Assembly: GCA_947625655.1 (NCBI GenBank)
Contig: CANQPD010000019.1
Coordinates: 1 to 60,370, forward strand
Direction: 5' to 3'
Length of the DNA stretch: 60,370 nt
From: an uncultured Dysosmobacter sp.
Lineage (GTDB): Bacteria > Bacillota > Clostridia > Oscillospirales > Oscillospiraceae
Shown: piece after piece, positions 42,360 to 50,576 of the stretch
Numbering within the stretch: position 1 is the first letter of the stretch
How the letters are laid out: the number at the start of each line of letters is the position of its first letter
Notes under the pieces: model-generated
Told to the model about the DNA's origin: nothing
What the model saw: the letters and a program-made list of their open reading frames with translations, nothing else
Database searches by the model: none
Program-made: the position numbers and the translations under genes

Positions 42360-42871
42360 GCACCATTTTAGAAAAAAACCTATCAACACTCCGACCGCGA
42401 AAGCGGCCAATAGAAAAACCGGGGGGAGACGCCGCATGGCGTCCCCCTCGGGCCATTTTTATTTCGAGACAGCTACTGCTCTGTTCCATTCTCCTGTAAA
42501 AGGGGGGAAAACGCTGGATCATGGACGACACCCAGGCCGAAGGTCCTCCTTTTCTTAATTTCCATTACTTTATAGAGAAAAATGTACTATATCTAACCGC
42601 GTCTGGACAGTATTCTTCCGCATATGGTAAAATCGGAAGAACCATAACGAAATGCGTTGTCAGAATGGCAAAAAATGCAGGAGGGCATCTTTTCGGGGGT
42701 GGATACCGTGCCATATATCCGCTAAAAAGCATGAGTGCTGCGACAGAGAATATGTGAACTTTTAAATTATATTGTTCGATTTTTTCTGCGCGATCCGGAC
42801 AGAAAACTGTCAGATACCAGATAAAATTTGCGACAATATAATAATTTATTCGCATCCCAAAGGAAGGTGAA
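42360..42871. other. Intergenic region, no convincing gene
   Basis: A GC-rich hairpin (42420-42453) probably terminates the upstream genes. The open frames on both strands lack ribosome-binding sites and look random. The last 80 bases are AT-rich and probably hold the promoter of the response-regulator gene. Confidence 0.4.
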
Positions 42872-43582
42872 ATTACGAGTAGCGTCGTTTCAGGGAAGCG
42901 TGTCCTGCTGATCGAGGCGAATCAGATGCAAGCAGAGGATACCCAAGCCATATTGAGAAAAAACGGGATTGAACCCTGTGTTGCTTCGACGATTCAAAGC
43001 GCGGTCAGCCAGATGATGATTCGTACCTTTGATGTAGTGGCTCTGGATACAGACACTGAGGATGCTGCCCGCTTGATTGGGCTGCTGCTGGATCTCCGAC
43101 ACGCAAAGAATACCCTGTTGCTCTTGTTCCCGGTAGAAAACTCCAATGCTCGGGCTTCTTTTCTGACTCGTGGATTTGATATGTGCCTGGCCTGCTCCGC
43201 CCCCAGAGAATGTGCCGCCGCCATTTGTTCTCTGCTTCGCCGTCCGTCTGCCCATGAATATCCTACCGGGGCCACTCCCCCCGGCCGCATTTTTTACAAA
43301 GACCTTACCATAGATCCATTACGGCAGAAAGTGCTGATGAAAAATGCCGAAGTTGTCCTGACAACACTGGAGTTTAAGCTGCTCTATTTTCTGGCCAGCA
43401 ATCCTTCTATCGTCTTTTCGCGCGAAGTGATCTATGAACGGGTCTGGCGGGAAAACAGTCTTTATGGAACAAAAAGCGTCACCGATCTGATTTGTTCCAT
43501 CCGAAAGAAGCTGGGGTTATCCCCAGCCGACATTGCGTACATCAAGACAATAAAAGGTGTCGGATACTGTTTTGCCCCGTAA
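42872..43582 (+). CDS. OmpR-family response regulator with a degenerate receiver, possible ATT start
   Basis: The C-terminal half is a winged helix (VLTTLEFKLLYFLASNPSIV, REVIYERVWRENSLYGTKSV, KTIKGVGYCFAP). The N-terminal half is receiver-like (KRVLLIEANQMQAEDTQAIL, FDVVALDTDTEDAARLI) but lacks the clear acidic pair and phosphate-accepting Asp context. The first strand (KRVLLIEAN) is upstream of the first ATG (42926). The frame offers no ATG, GTG or TTG before it, only ATT 42872 after AAAGGAAGGTGAA. An ATT start is therefore proposed. No sensor kinase is nearby. Confidence 0.75.
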   Translation: MTSSVVSGKRVLLIEANQMQAEDTQAILRKNGIEPCVASTIQSAVSQMMIRTFDVVALDTDTEDAARLIGLLLDLRHAKNTLLLLFPVENSNARASFLTRGFDMCLACSAPRECAAAICSLLRRPSAHEYPTGATPPGRIFYKDLTIDPLRQKVLMKNAEVVLTTLEFKLLYFLASNPSIVFSREVIYERVWRENSLYGTKSVTDLICSIRKKLGLSPADIAYIKTIKGVGYCFAP

Positions 43583-43741
43583 TGTCGAAAAAGGGCATAT
43601 TTCCCCTCCTATAAGAGTTCCGGACAATTCCATAAAAACGCCCATTTTATTCTCTGCCTTTATTCTGTTATTAGCGACAGAAAGCCTTATGTTATGACAG
43701 AGACGAAATGTGCGTATTTTACGGAAAGGGCAGGTACTATT

Positions 43742-44254
43742 ATGGGGACAACAGATATCAGAGCGCAAGTCATTGAAGACTTAAAAAGCTACCGCTCACT
43801 TCAAAAGAAGATCATCCTGCTGCGCTATGAGCAGGAGCACCCCGCCAGGATCTCAGACAGCGAAGTAATTGACAGTATGGCCCTGTCCCGCCCGGTGATC
43901 GACGGGATCAGATCAGCCGGGTATATCTCTGACAAGACCATGCGCATCGCTGCACAGTTCAGGGATAAAAAGGATAGGCTCAATCAGGAGACAACAATGG
44001 AGATCGCTCAGGAGCTTCACGCCGTTGAGCGGCAGTTATCTAAGCTGGAGTTCTACGTTTCCCAACTGGAGGAAAAACAGGCCGAGGTTATCCGAAAATA
44101 CTACTTTGAGGGCAAGACTTGGGGCGAATTACAGCGGGAAATGCACTTGGCGCCCCGCACGCTCATTAAGCGCCGGGATGATGGATTGGACGCGCTTGTA
44201 TCCATCTATGCGTACTTAGGGCAGGTGGCAAAAGGAGAGAAGCCTGGAAGGTAG
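43742..44254 (+). CDS. Sigma-70 region-4-like helix-turn-helix protein
   Basis: ATG 43742 starts MGTTDIRAQVIEDLKSYRSL. The 170-residue protein is helical, with LEEKQAEVIRKYYFEGKTWG followed by ELQREMHLAPRTLIKRRDDG, which is a sigma region 4 / ArpU-like helix-turn-helix. Such proteins activate late genes in phage and conjugative elements. The ribosome-binding site is weak (GGGCAGGTACT). Confidence 0.65.
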   Translation: MGTTDIRAQVIEDLKSYRSLQKKIILLRYEQEHPARISDSEVIDSMALSRPVIDGIRSAGYISDKTMRIAAQFRDKKDRLNQETTMEIAQELHAVERQLSKLEFYVSQLEEKQAEVIRKYYFEGKTWGELQREMHLAPRTLIKRRDDGLDALVSIYAYLGQVAKGEKPGR

Positions 44255-44379
44255 CAAATGTGAATATATCAGAAAGGGCGCCAGTCCGACGGGCTGGTGT
44301 TCTTCCTATTACTTACATTTTTATTGTTATAAATTTGCTTATATAGTACAATAGAATTATAGAAAACAGAGCATGACCA

Positions 44380-44574
44380 ATGATCGCAGCAGCTAATCAA
44401 AGAGGTGACTATGATGTCATGCCGGTGAATATCATGTTGGCCGGGGCTGAACAGGAGTTTTCCCAGACTGGGAAGGAACACCGGCTGAAGGCGATTGTGG
44501 CTCCGGTTGTCGGCGAGTATGATTTCATTGTGAGCGACACATTTCCATCCTTGGGGGGCCGACGGCGGCTGTAG
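44380..44574 (+). pseudogene. ParA-like ATPase fragment
   Basis: The segment VNIMLAGAEQEFSQTGKEHR followed by APVVGEYDFIVSDTFPSLG matches the region before and including the Walker B motif (DYIIIDTPPSLG) of Soj/ParA. The Walker A part upstream and everything after PSLGG are missing. It is a remnant of the partition gene normally paired with the RHH gene that follows. Confidence 0.65.
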
Positions 44575-44675
44575 AGAAGGTGCAGGCGAACAGGACCGAT
44601 GATATATTTGACTATGCGGGAAAGTCTGCTGTAATTGATGATTTAGGACTCTTATTGAAAAATAGCAAATGCGTG

Positions 44676-44922
44676 ATGGCAGGTAAAGCGAAGTTTAATC
44701 AGGAGGCAGTATTTAAGTCTATTATTGGGCCTGACCGGGAGCTTGGGCTGGAGTCCCTGAAGCAGTCTGCGAAAAAAGAAAAATAAAGATAGAGTGCAGC
44801 GGGCTTACTTTCTGGATAGGGATTTAGATAAGGCACTAAGAAAGTAGATGCTGGAGGAGGAGAAAAATCTTACGGAAACCATCAACGAGGTGCTGCGGAC
44901 AGGTCTGAAAGACTATCTATGA
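44676..44922 (+). pseudogene. RHH partition partner, disrupted by frameshift and stop
   Basis: ATG 44676 encodes MAGKAKFNQEAVFKSIIGPD and ends at a TAA in an A-rich run (44784). One frame over, the coding continues RVQRAYFLDRDLDKALRK, meets a TAG, then continues LTETINEVLRTGLKDYL, a ribbon-helix-helix C-terminus. The second part recurs without the stop at 49406-49531. It is a decayed partner of the ParA fragment. Confidence 0.6.
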
Positions 44923-44995
44923 GACTCTATAACAGAATTTACAAAGACATTGTCGGGAGAATGATATTTTTATATTAAGACCTCAAAAAAACCGA

Positions 44996-45043
44996 CTGGC
45001 AACCGCCGGTTGCCAGAAAGTAAACCGCGCGCGGTTTACTTTC
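44996..45043 (+). promoter_or_regulatory. Twin palindromic operator, copy 2
   Basis: CTGGCAACC-GCC-GGTTGCCAG (44996-45016) is directly joined to a perfect 28-bp palindrome with halves GAAAGTAAACCGCG (45016-45043). The XRE ribosome-binding site follows 20 bases later. Confidence 0.8.
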
Positions 45044-45077
45044 GTTTCTTATTGAGATAGATTTGGAGGTGTAAGCA

Positions 45078-45530
45078 ATGACTTTAGATAAGAAACTAGT
45101 GCGTTTACGAAAAAAAGAAGGATTGTCTCAGGCGGATGTATCGGAAAAGCTGGATGTATCCCGGCAGGCTGTAACGAAATGGGAAACAGGGACGTCCAGG
45201 CCATCAACTGAAAATTTGCAGGCTCTGAGTAAGCTTTATAACGTTCCGCTGGAGTATTTGCTTGACGAAAGTGCGGACGAGTTGCCTACTGCGGCTCTAG
45301 CGGCTCCGGAAACCCCGGTTGCAGAGAGTGGGCCAGAGCGGGAGGTACAGAAAAAAGGAAGGCAGAGGATTAGGTGGCTTGTAATCGGCGCGGTAGTTTT
45401 TGTGCTGTTGGGATGTGTTCTTTCCTGGTATAAAAATAACCAGAAGAATGATATGGATGATTTACATACGCTCCAAAGAGAAGATACTACTTTAGATGAG
45501 GTTCCGAAATTTGATTTGAATTGGGATTAG
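45078..45530 (+). CDS. Membrane-anchored XRE regulator (cassette 1)
   Basis: TTTGGAGGTGTAAGCA precedes ATG 45078. Residues 1-65 are an XRE helix-turn-helix (LVRLRKKEGLSQADVSEKLD, VSRQAVTKWETGTSRPSTEN). A Pro/Ala/Glu linker follows, then one transmembrane segment near residues 98-118 (WLVIGAVVFVLLGCVLSWY), then a short acidic extracytoplasmic tail ending FDLNWD. This layout suits a one-component sensor that reads a signal outside the cell. The product is identical to the copy at 49687. Confidence 0.85.
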   Translation: MTLDKKLVRLRKKEGLSQADVSEKLDVSRQAVTKWETGTSRPSTENLQALSKLYNVPLEYLLDESADELPTAALAAPETPVAESGPEREVQKKGRQRIRWLVIGAVVFVLLGCVLSWYKNNQKNDMDDLHTLQREDTTLDEVPKFDLNWD

Positions 45531-45546
45531 AAGGGAGGCGAAACCA

Positions 45547-45954
45547 GTGAGGATAAAAAAATATCTTTGTTTAATGTTTGCCTGTCTTGCAATATTCAGT
45601 TGTTTTTCTGTTCCTGCGGCTGAAGCTGATATTGGAGAGCGGGTAACAGAAAACGCAGAACCAAGAGCAACAGGTAAATTTGATTTTGAGATTCCTGCAA
45701 ATACTCTGGCGGAAGCAAGTAGCAGCTTTCCGATGGATTATGGAGAAACCATTACCATCACCGCATCCTACGCTCCTGCATCCGCGAGTATGGACTTCGG
45801 GCTGATTGACTCAGACGGGGTATTTTACTCCGTACCAGGAAGTAATGGGAGTATTAACCAGACAATCAGAATAGATCTCAGAGGGACCTATACCTTTGCG
45901 GTAAGAAACAACTCCAATTACACTGTGAGTGTTTCTGGGTTCGTAAATTATTAG
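45547..45954 (+). CDS. Secreted beta-rich protein, 135 aa (cassette 1)
   Basis: GAAGGGAGGCGAAACCA precedes a GTG start. A signal peptide (MRIKKYLCLMFACLAIFSCF, ending PAAEA) is followed by a beta-sandwich-like domain (ETITITASYAPASASMDFGL, GTYTFAVRNNSNYTVSVSGF). The pattern resembles pre-peptidase or carbohydrate-binding folds. No catalytic residues are evident. It is 16 bases downstream of the XRE-membrane regulator; only the last residues differ from the copy at 50156 (VNY against VKY). Confidence 0.75.
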   Translation: MRIKKYLCLMFACLAIFSCFSVPAAEADIGERVTENAEPRATGKFDFEIPANTLAEASSSFPMDYGETITITASYAPASASMDFGLIDSDGVFYSVPGSNGSINQTIRIDLRGTYTFAVRNNSNYTVSVSGFVNY

Positions 45955-45989
45955 TTTAATAATGTGTGACACAGAGAAAGGAGAGTCAT

Positions 45990-46667
45990 ATGAAAAAGGG
46001 AATTATGAAGGAAAGGACGTGTGATGGTATGAAGAAAAGACGTTTTTTTTCTTGCGTATTATTTATTGCACTGGCACTCACGTTAGCCCCTTGTTCACTG
46101 GCAGTAGAGGTAGTTCAGACTGAAAATGATAAAGAAATCTATGTTGCTGATTATATGGAGTTCTATAATAATCAGTCTGGATACTATTCTCTTGCAAAGG
46201 AAGGATACAGAATTATCATTGATGTTCCTGAAGAATATGAAAATTTAGAGGAGGCTCGTATTGCTGAGCTTGCAGGAGATACTCAAAAGGAAATATTGAC
46301 TCCATCTGTAGCCAGAGGAACATCATGGCCAACGAAGACTCACGATGTTGTGAAAGATGGGATGTACTACTTTGAGGGATCAACTTCAAGCTATCCGCTA
46401 TATACAAACTATGCCTTTGTTGGTGACTACGGCTATGTAGCGGGTTTTCATAATCGTAGCAGCACGTATTATTTAACTTATAGGGATATTTATTCTACTC
46501 CTGGCTCTCTCTTTAATCCAGGAGAGGTTGAGTATGGTGCGTACAAAAGTATTGGACTGAATCAGACCGTGATTGAGTATTTTACAACGAATTCTACTAC
46601 ACAAAGGCTTTTCTTTGAGTTTTTAGACCCGTGTACATTTAATGGGAGTATCGCACAATTTGACTAA
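45990..46667 (+). CDS. Secreted unknown protein, 225 aa (cassette 1)
   Basis: AGAAAGGAGAGTCAT precedes ATG 45990 (an internal ATG at 46029 is possible). A signal peptide (KKRRFFSCVLFIALALTLAP) leads to a mature domain rich in Tyr, Ser and Thr (YMEFYNNQSGYYSLAKEGYR, YFEGSTSSYPLYTNYAFVGD). No family is recognised. Its 3' end overlaps the next gene. Confidence 0.7.
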   Translation: MKKGIMKERTCDGMKKRRFFSCVLFIALALTLAPCSLAVEVVQTENDKEIYVADYMEFYNNQSGYYSLAKEGYRIIIDVPEEYENLEEARIAELAGDTQKEILTPSVARGTSWPTKTHDVVKDGMYYFEGSTSSYPLYTNYAFVGDYGYVAGFHNRSSTYYLTYRDIYSTPGSLFNPGEVEYGAYKSIGLNQTVIEYFTTNSTTQRLFFEFLDPCTFNGSIAQFD

Positions 46668-47106
46668 AAAATTAGGAATTGTCTTTGCGGTTTCTGTTGG
46701 TATTGTTTTGGTATTTCTATTAGTTGTATCGAATATGCAATGGTATAACGCAGAAGACTATAGATTAAAAATTCCAAATGGATTTCATGTTTCAGTAGAT
46801 GGTGAGACGGTTTTGTTGTACCGAGTTGAGGAACCTGTTGGGGGAGTGACTCATTATATCGAAAGTATGACTTATGATGATCTTATCATCTTACTTCAAA
46901 AAGGTGAAGAATGGGAGTCATATTCTCTGGAGAGCGACCTTTTTTCAGACAAACTGCTATCTTTTGTAAATGTTGATGGAGAGGAATACCACCATTATAT
47001 TTATCGCTCTTTAAATGGTGGGATATATGATTTATGGTTGAATTCTGGAAAAATTTCAGATGCAGTAGAAACAGAGATAGTGGAGCAATTCAAGTTGGTA
47101 GCGTGA
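46642..47106 (+). CDS. Membrane-anchored unknown protein, 154 aa (cassette 1)
   Basis: One N-terminal hydrophobic segment (LGIVFAVSVGIVLVFLLVVS) anchors a soluble domain (YRLKIPNGFHVSVDGETVLL, YHHYIYRSLNGGIYDLWLNS). It may start at ATG 46642 (overlap of 26 bases) or TTG 46660. It is translationally coupled to the secreted protein, so the two probably work together. Confidence 0.65.
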   Translation: MGVSHNLTKKLGIVFAVSVGIVLVFLLVVSNMQWYNAEDYRLKIPNGFHVSVDGETVLLYRVEEPVGGVTHYIESMTYDDLIILLQKGEEWESYSLESDLFSDKLLSFVNVDGEEYHHYIYRSLNGGIYDLWLNSGKISDAVETEIVEQFKLVA

Positions 47107-47490
47107 ACGAAGAGGCAGGGGCAGTGTTCTTTTGGTGGTGACTAACTGCTGTGAATGCGGCGGGTAATCACCACCAGTAACCCCGCGGGAGCGCGCAAAA
47201 GCACTTTCATACTGATGCCCCAACGGGGTGGCAGTGTGAAAGTGCTTTTGTTACTTTCTCACCGAGAAAGTAACAAAGAGGTTGCATCGACCGGTCCGGT
47301 ATGGTAACAGGGGAAACGTGGGCAACGTCGCTGCCAAAATGTCGCTCACGTTATAGTTAAGGGGAAAAGTGGCGATCTCCATGGCGGTTACAACCTCCGG
47401 CATGACAGGCCGGGGCAGTATCAGGCACAACAAACAGAAAAACCGCTGGCCGACAACTTTAGGTTACCGGGCAGCGATTCTTTTTATAAC
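47107..47490. other. Region with strong hairpins, no convincing gene
   Basis: CAAAAGCACTTTCA (47196-47209) pairs with TGAAAGTGCTTTTG (47237-47250), and GTTACTTTCT (47250-47259) with AGAAAGTAAC (47265-47274). A minus-strand open frame at 47251-47433 has no start signal and may be a gene fragment. A terminator-like hairpin near 47443-47477 matches those at 49317 and 51161. Confidence 0.5.
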
Positions 47491-47660
47491 TTAGTCCTGC
47501 GTTTCCATAGACATATAGGAAACCGCCTGCGGAGTGCTCCCGCCCAATTCACAGAATTGATCAAATCCTTTGCGATGTGCCTTCCAACTCTTGAGATTTC
47601 TTGGGCCAGAGACAAATTTTTGGTCTGTTTCGCAAATGACTTTTCCGTTTTTGCGCTCAT
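47491..47660 (-). pseudogene. Frameshifted copy of the 56-aa gene at 51209
   Basis: The last residues GGSTPQAVSYMSMETQD and the stop are identical to those of the gene at 51209-51379. Relative to it a single base is missing near the start, which puts the ATG at 47660 out of frame with the conserved part. It is a duplicated cassette edge. Confidence 0.65.
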
Positions 47661-47697
47661 AGCGCCTCTATTCGTGTTTGTAAAAGAAAAAATCCGA

Positions 47698-47744
47698 CTG
47701 GCAACCGGCGGTTGCCAGAAAGTAAGCCGCGCGTGGTTTACTTT
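47698..47744 (+). promoter_or_regulatory. Twin palindromic operator, copy 3 (second dyad degenerate)
   Basis: CTGGCAACC-GGC-GGTTGCCAG (47698-47718) is intact. The adjoining GTAAACC palindrome carries mismatches (GTAAGCC on the left, a T for C on the right). Confidence 0.7.
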
Positions 47745-47779
47745 TATTTCTTATTGAGATAGATTTGGAGATGTAAGCA

Positions 47780-47851
47780 ATGACTTTAGATAAGAAACTG
47801 GTGCGTTTACAAAAAAAGAAGCAAAAACTAAAAGTCAAAAAGGAGAAATAG
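47780..47851 (+). pseudogene. XRE regulator reduced to 23 codons
   Basis: The sequence from the operator to the codons for MTLDKKLVRL matches the full regulators at 45078 and 49687, then turns into a Lys-rich tail and stops. The rest of the regulator, including HTH and membrane segment, is deleted. The remaining reading may act as a leader peptide for the following secreted protein, whose start lies 3 bases after the stop. Confidence 0.75.
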
Positions 47852-47854
47852 AAA

Positions 47855-48526
47855 ATGAAAAAGAGGTTGATTAGTCTGTTTTCCGTTTTTTGCATTCTGC
47901 TTGCACTGAGCATGCCATCCTTTGCAACAGAAGATGTATCAAATTGCGCAGACATTCAACGTATGCAAGAAGATGAAGAGTATAGGAAATATATTCAAGA
48001 GGAATACGATGTTTTTGATATCAGCGAGAGGAATCATGTTGATCCTGAGGAACTGACGGATGCAATTATCAAGGGAATATATTCAGATAAGTTTTCACCA
48101 TTTTCTGAAATTGAAATTATTGATTCAGAGAATGAGCCAGTAAATGAGTCCGTCCTAGTTCCTCAAACCGAGCATATTTTTAATAACCAAGATTCGACTG
48201 CATACGTCGCAACAGGGAATCCAGGAGCAAGTGGTACAATGCCGTGGGTTGGGAGTTGTGCAGTACATAAAGCTAATTCGAATACGACTAAGCCCCTTAT
48301 TCCTTTTGGTACGATTGTATATTACTTAAATAGAACGGTTTCAATTGGAGGGAAGGACTATAATTCCTTTATTGTCAATGATATTGGAGATGTTGACTAT
48401 AATCGCTCTCTTTACTGGACAGACGTATTTTTTGGGGATAATACTGCTGAAATTCGTCGTGAGGCGTTAGAATACGGAGTTAAACGAGATGTTCAATTAT
48501 ACTTTATGGATGGTTTGACAGGCTGA
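47855..48526 (+). CDS. Secreted protein with a 3D/RlpA-like C-terminal domain (cassette 2)
   Basis: AAAAGGAGAAATAGAAA precedes ATG 47855. A signal peptide (KRLISLFSVFCILLALSMPS, FATED) leads to a helical acidic segment. Then comes a domain with PWVGSCAVHKANSNTTKPLI, PFGTIVYYLN, NSFIVNDIGD and LYWTDVFFGD. This order resembles the 3D (Asp-Asp-Asp) double-psi barrel of cell-wall hydrolases, with D of NDIGD and D of WTDVFF as candidate catalytic Asp. It might cut or bind peptidoglycan. Confidence 0.65.
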   Translation: MKKRLISLFSVFCILLALSMPSFATEDVSNCADIQRMQEDEEYRKYIQEEYDVFDISERNHVDPEELTDAIIKGIYSDKFSPFSEIEIIDSENEPVNESVLVPQTEHIFNNQDSTAYVATGNPGASGTMPWVGSCAVHKANSNTTKPLIPFGTIVYYLNRTVSIGGKDYNSFIVNDIGDVDYNRSLYWTDVFFGDNTAEIRREALEYGVKRDVQLYFMDGLTG

Positions 48527-48528
48527 TA

Positions 48529-49179
48529 ATGAAGCATTTTGTGCAATCCACTATATTTTTAGTTGCGAGTGCAATTATATTATTTATAGTGGTGGGAAGA
48601 ACTGAAATAGATGAAAATGCCGTTACGCTGAAAGAAGCAATTTACATTGCCGAAATGGATGCTCATGCATGGCAGCCAGATGCAAAGGTCGCCCAGATAA
48701 TTAGCACTGATGCAGGGGATATTCTGAATGAAAAAAATGGAAATGATGGTAAACGCAGGTGCTGGAATATTCTTTTTGCCGGTGATTCAGAAGAAAAGCA
48801 GTATAGTGTCTTTGTTATAAATGGAAAGACTGCCTATAACCAAGAGGTGCAAATGCCTACCTATGCGACGATTGAATTAGATAAAGATGTTTGTATTGAC
48901 TCAACAGATGCAGTTAATATTGCAAAGAAGTATGGAGTTAAGCCGGTTCCAGAAAGTGATGGATGGGCGGTTGGATATCATTTTGCTTTGCAATATTTAA
49001 GGGATATAGAAACGCGGAAACCTCTTTTAGCAATGATGGTTTATGGGGTAACTGACAATGGAAACTTTTGCTACATTGCTATTGATCCAAAAAGCAGAAA
49101 CGTTGTTTCTTATATGGAGAAGATTGGCTATTCTAGTACAGGGCGTTCGGTTTGGGAGGAGCGATTAGAAAATAAATAG
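48529..49179 (+). CDS. Membrane-anchored unknown protein, 216 aa (cassette 2)
   Basis: The N-terminal hydrophobic segment (TIFLVASAIILFIVVG) anchors an extracellular domain. Segments TLKEAIYIAEMDAHAWQPDA, KQYSVFVINGKTAYNQEVQM and DNGNFCYIAIDPKSRNVVSY resemble PepSY-like repeats. It starts two bases after the previous stop, so it is coupled to the secreted 3D-like protein. Confidence 0.6.
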   Translation: MKHFVQSTIFLVASAIILFIVVGRTEIDENAVTLKEAIYIAEMDAHAWQPDAKVAQIISTDAGDILNEKNGNDGKRRCWNILFAGDSEEKQYSVFVINGKTAYNQEVQMPTYATIELDKDVCIDSTDAVNIAKKYGVKPVPESDGWAVGYHFALQYLRDIETRKPLLAMMVYGVTDNGNFCYIAIDPKSRNVVSYMEKIGYSSTGRSVWEERLENK

Positions 49180-49186
49180 AACAAGG

Positions 49187-49216
49187 CCGGCACCGCTATC
49201 AGCGGTGCCGGTTTTC
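49187..49216 (+). terminator. Rho-independent terminator
   Basis: CCGGCACCGCT and AGCGGTGCCGG flank ATC, followed by TTTTCTT. Confidence 0.85.
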
Positions 49217-49316
49217 TTGACAACCTAGGGCGTATACAATACACATTATATAACATAAATAGCAAGTGCGGACAGATAAGCGCTTTCCTGTTCCAATAAA
49301 CCTGTATAAACAAAAA

Positions 49317-49357
49317 AACCACTGACCAGCAACCTCGTGTTGCTGGTCAGCGGTTTT
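49317..49357. terminator. Cassette-edge hairpin
   Basis: AACC-A-CTGACCAGCAAC pairs with GTTGCTGGTCAG-C-GGTT, followed by TT. The preceding CTTTCCTGTTCCAATAAACC is shared with 51122-51144, marking a repeated cassette end. Confidence 0.65.
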
Positions 49358-49405
49358 GACTTGCTACAATTTACCTATGCTTGCGCTTGCTGAGAATAGA
49401 ATAGA

Positions 49406-49531
49406 GTGCAGCGGGCTTACTTTCTGGATAGGGATTTAGATAAGGCACTGAGAAAGAAGGCACTGGAGGAGAAAAATCTTACGGAAACCATCAACGAGGT
49501 GCTGCGGACAGGTCTGAAAGACTATCTATGA
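49406..49531 (+). pseudogene. RHH C-terminal fragment, intact frame
   Basis: GTG 49406 opens VQRAYFLDRDLDKALRKK, ending ETINEVLRTGLKDYL. There is no ribosome-binding site. It is the 3' part of the RHH gene carried along as the front edge of the cassette. Confidence 0.55.
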
Positions 49532-49604
49532 GACTCTATAACAGAATTTACAAAGACATTGTCGGGAGAATGATATTTTTATATTAAGACCTCAAAAAAA
49601 CCGA

Positions 49605-49652
49605 CTGGCAACCGCCGGTTGCCAGAAAGTAAACCGCGCGCGGTTTACTTTC
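49605..49652 (+). promoter_or_regulatory. Twin palindromic operator, copy 4
   Basis: Same sequence as the operator at 44996-45043: a CTGGCAACC/GGTTGCCAG dyad joined to the perfect 28-bp GTAAACC palindrome. Confidence 0.8.
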
Positions 49653-49686
49653 GTTTCTTATTGAGATAGATTTGGAGGTGTAAGCA

Positions 49687-50139
49687 ATGACTTTAGATAA
49701 GAAACTAGTGCGTTTACGAAAAAAAGAAGGATTGTCTCAGGCGGATGTATCGGAAAAGCTGGATGTATCCCGGCAGGCTGTAACGAAATGGGAAACAGGG
49801 ACGTCCAGGCCATCAACTGAAAATTTGCAGGCTCTGAGTAAGCTTTATAACGTTCCGCTGGAGTATTTGCTTGACGAAAGTGCGGACGAGTTGCCTACTG
49901 CGGCTCTAGCGGCTCCGGAAACCCCGGTTGCAGAGAGTGGGCCAGAGCGGGAGGTACAGAAAAAAGGAAGGCAGAGGATTAGGTGGCTTGTAATCGGCGC
50001 GGTAGTTTTTGTGCTGTTGGGATGTGTTCTTTCCTGGTATAAAAATAACCAGAAGAATGATATGGATGATTTACATACGCTCCAAAGAGAAGATACTACT
50101 TTAGATGAGGTTCCGAAATTTGATTTGAATTGGGATTAG
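49687..50139 (+). CDS. Membrane-anchored XRE regulator (cassette 3)
   Basis: The product is identical in all 150 residues to that at 45078: cytoplasmic XRE domain, Pro/Ala linker, one membrane segment and acidic outer tail. Having two identical regulators with identical operators means both cassettes should respond to the same signal. Confidence 0.85.
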   Translation: MTLDKKLVRLRKKEGLSQADVSEKLDVSRQAVTKWETGTSRPSTENLQALSKLYNVPLEYLLDESADELPTAALAAPETPVAESGPEREVQKKGRQRIRWLVIGAVVFVLLGCVLSWYKNNQKNDMDDLHTLQREDTTLDEVPKFDLNWD

Positions 50140-50155
50140 AAGGGAGGCGAAACCA

Positions 50156-50563
50156 GTGAGGATAAAAAAATATCTTTGTTTAATGTTTGCCTGTCTTGCA
50201 ATATTCAGTTGTTTTTCTGTTCCTGCGGCTGAAGCTGATATTGGAGAGCGGGTAACAGAAAACGCAGAACCAAGAGCAACAGGTAAATTTGATTTTGAGA
50301 TTCCTGCAAATACTCTGGCGGAAGCAAGTAGCAGCTTTCCGATGGATTATGGAGAAACCATTACCATCACCGCATCCTACGCTCCTGCATCCGCGAGTAT
50401 GGACTTCGGGCTGATTGACTCAGACGGGGTATTTTACTCCGTACCAGGAAGTAATGGGAGTATTAACCAGACAATCAGAATAGATCTCAGAGGGACCTAT
50501 ACCTTTGCGGTAAGAAACAACTCCAATTACACTGTGAGTGTTTCTGGATTTGTGAAATACTGA
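50156..50563 (+). CDS. Secreted beta-rich protein, 135 aa (cassette 3)
   Basis: This is a near-identical copy of the protein at 45547 (GTG start, signal peptide, beta-sandwich-like mature part). The copies diverge at the final three codons, exactly where the downstream gene content changes. That places the recombination point inside this gene's 3' end. Confidence 0.75.
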   Translation: MRIKKYLCLMFACLAIFSCFSVPAAEADIGERVTENAEPRATGKFDFEIPANTLAEASSSFPMDYGETITITASYAPASASMDFGLIDSDGVFYSVPGSNGSINQTIRIDLRGTYTFAVRNNSNYTVSVSGFVKY

Positions 50564-50576
50564 GGAGGAATAAACT

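Larger units (their letters stand above)
44789..45937 (+). repeat. Long direct repeat, copy A
   Basis: This block is almost identical to 49401-50546 (offset 4612 to 4609). It covers the RHH 3' part, the twin operator, the XRE-membrane regulator and nearly all of the 135-residue secreted protein. The two copies diverge only in the last few codons of that protein, so the duplication is recent or maintained by gene conversion. Confidence 0.9.
49401..50546 (+). repeat. Long direct repeat, copy B
   Basis: This is the second copy of the block described at 44789. It differs by a three-base indel and a few substitutions in the RHH part and is essentially identical across the operator, the regulator and the secreted-protein gene. 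Confidence 0.9.

Noticed and set aside
42521..42855. Open frames on both strands in the 42.5-42.9 kb gap
   Set aside because: No ribosome-binding site, no recognisable motif; treated as intergenic.
44996..45043. CRISPR-like repeats
   Set aside because: The palindromes occur at four distant sites in front of genes, not as regularly spaced repeats with spacers.
47196..47274. An integron attC site
   Set aside because: The hairpins lack the imperfect R/L box structure and no IntI-type integrase is present.
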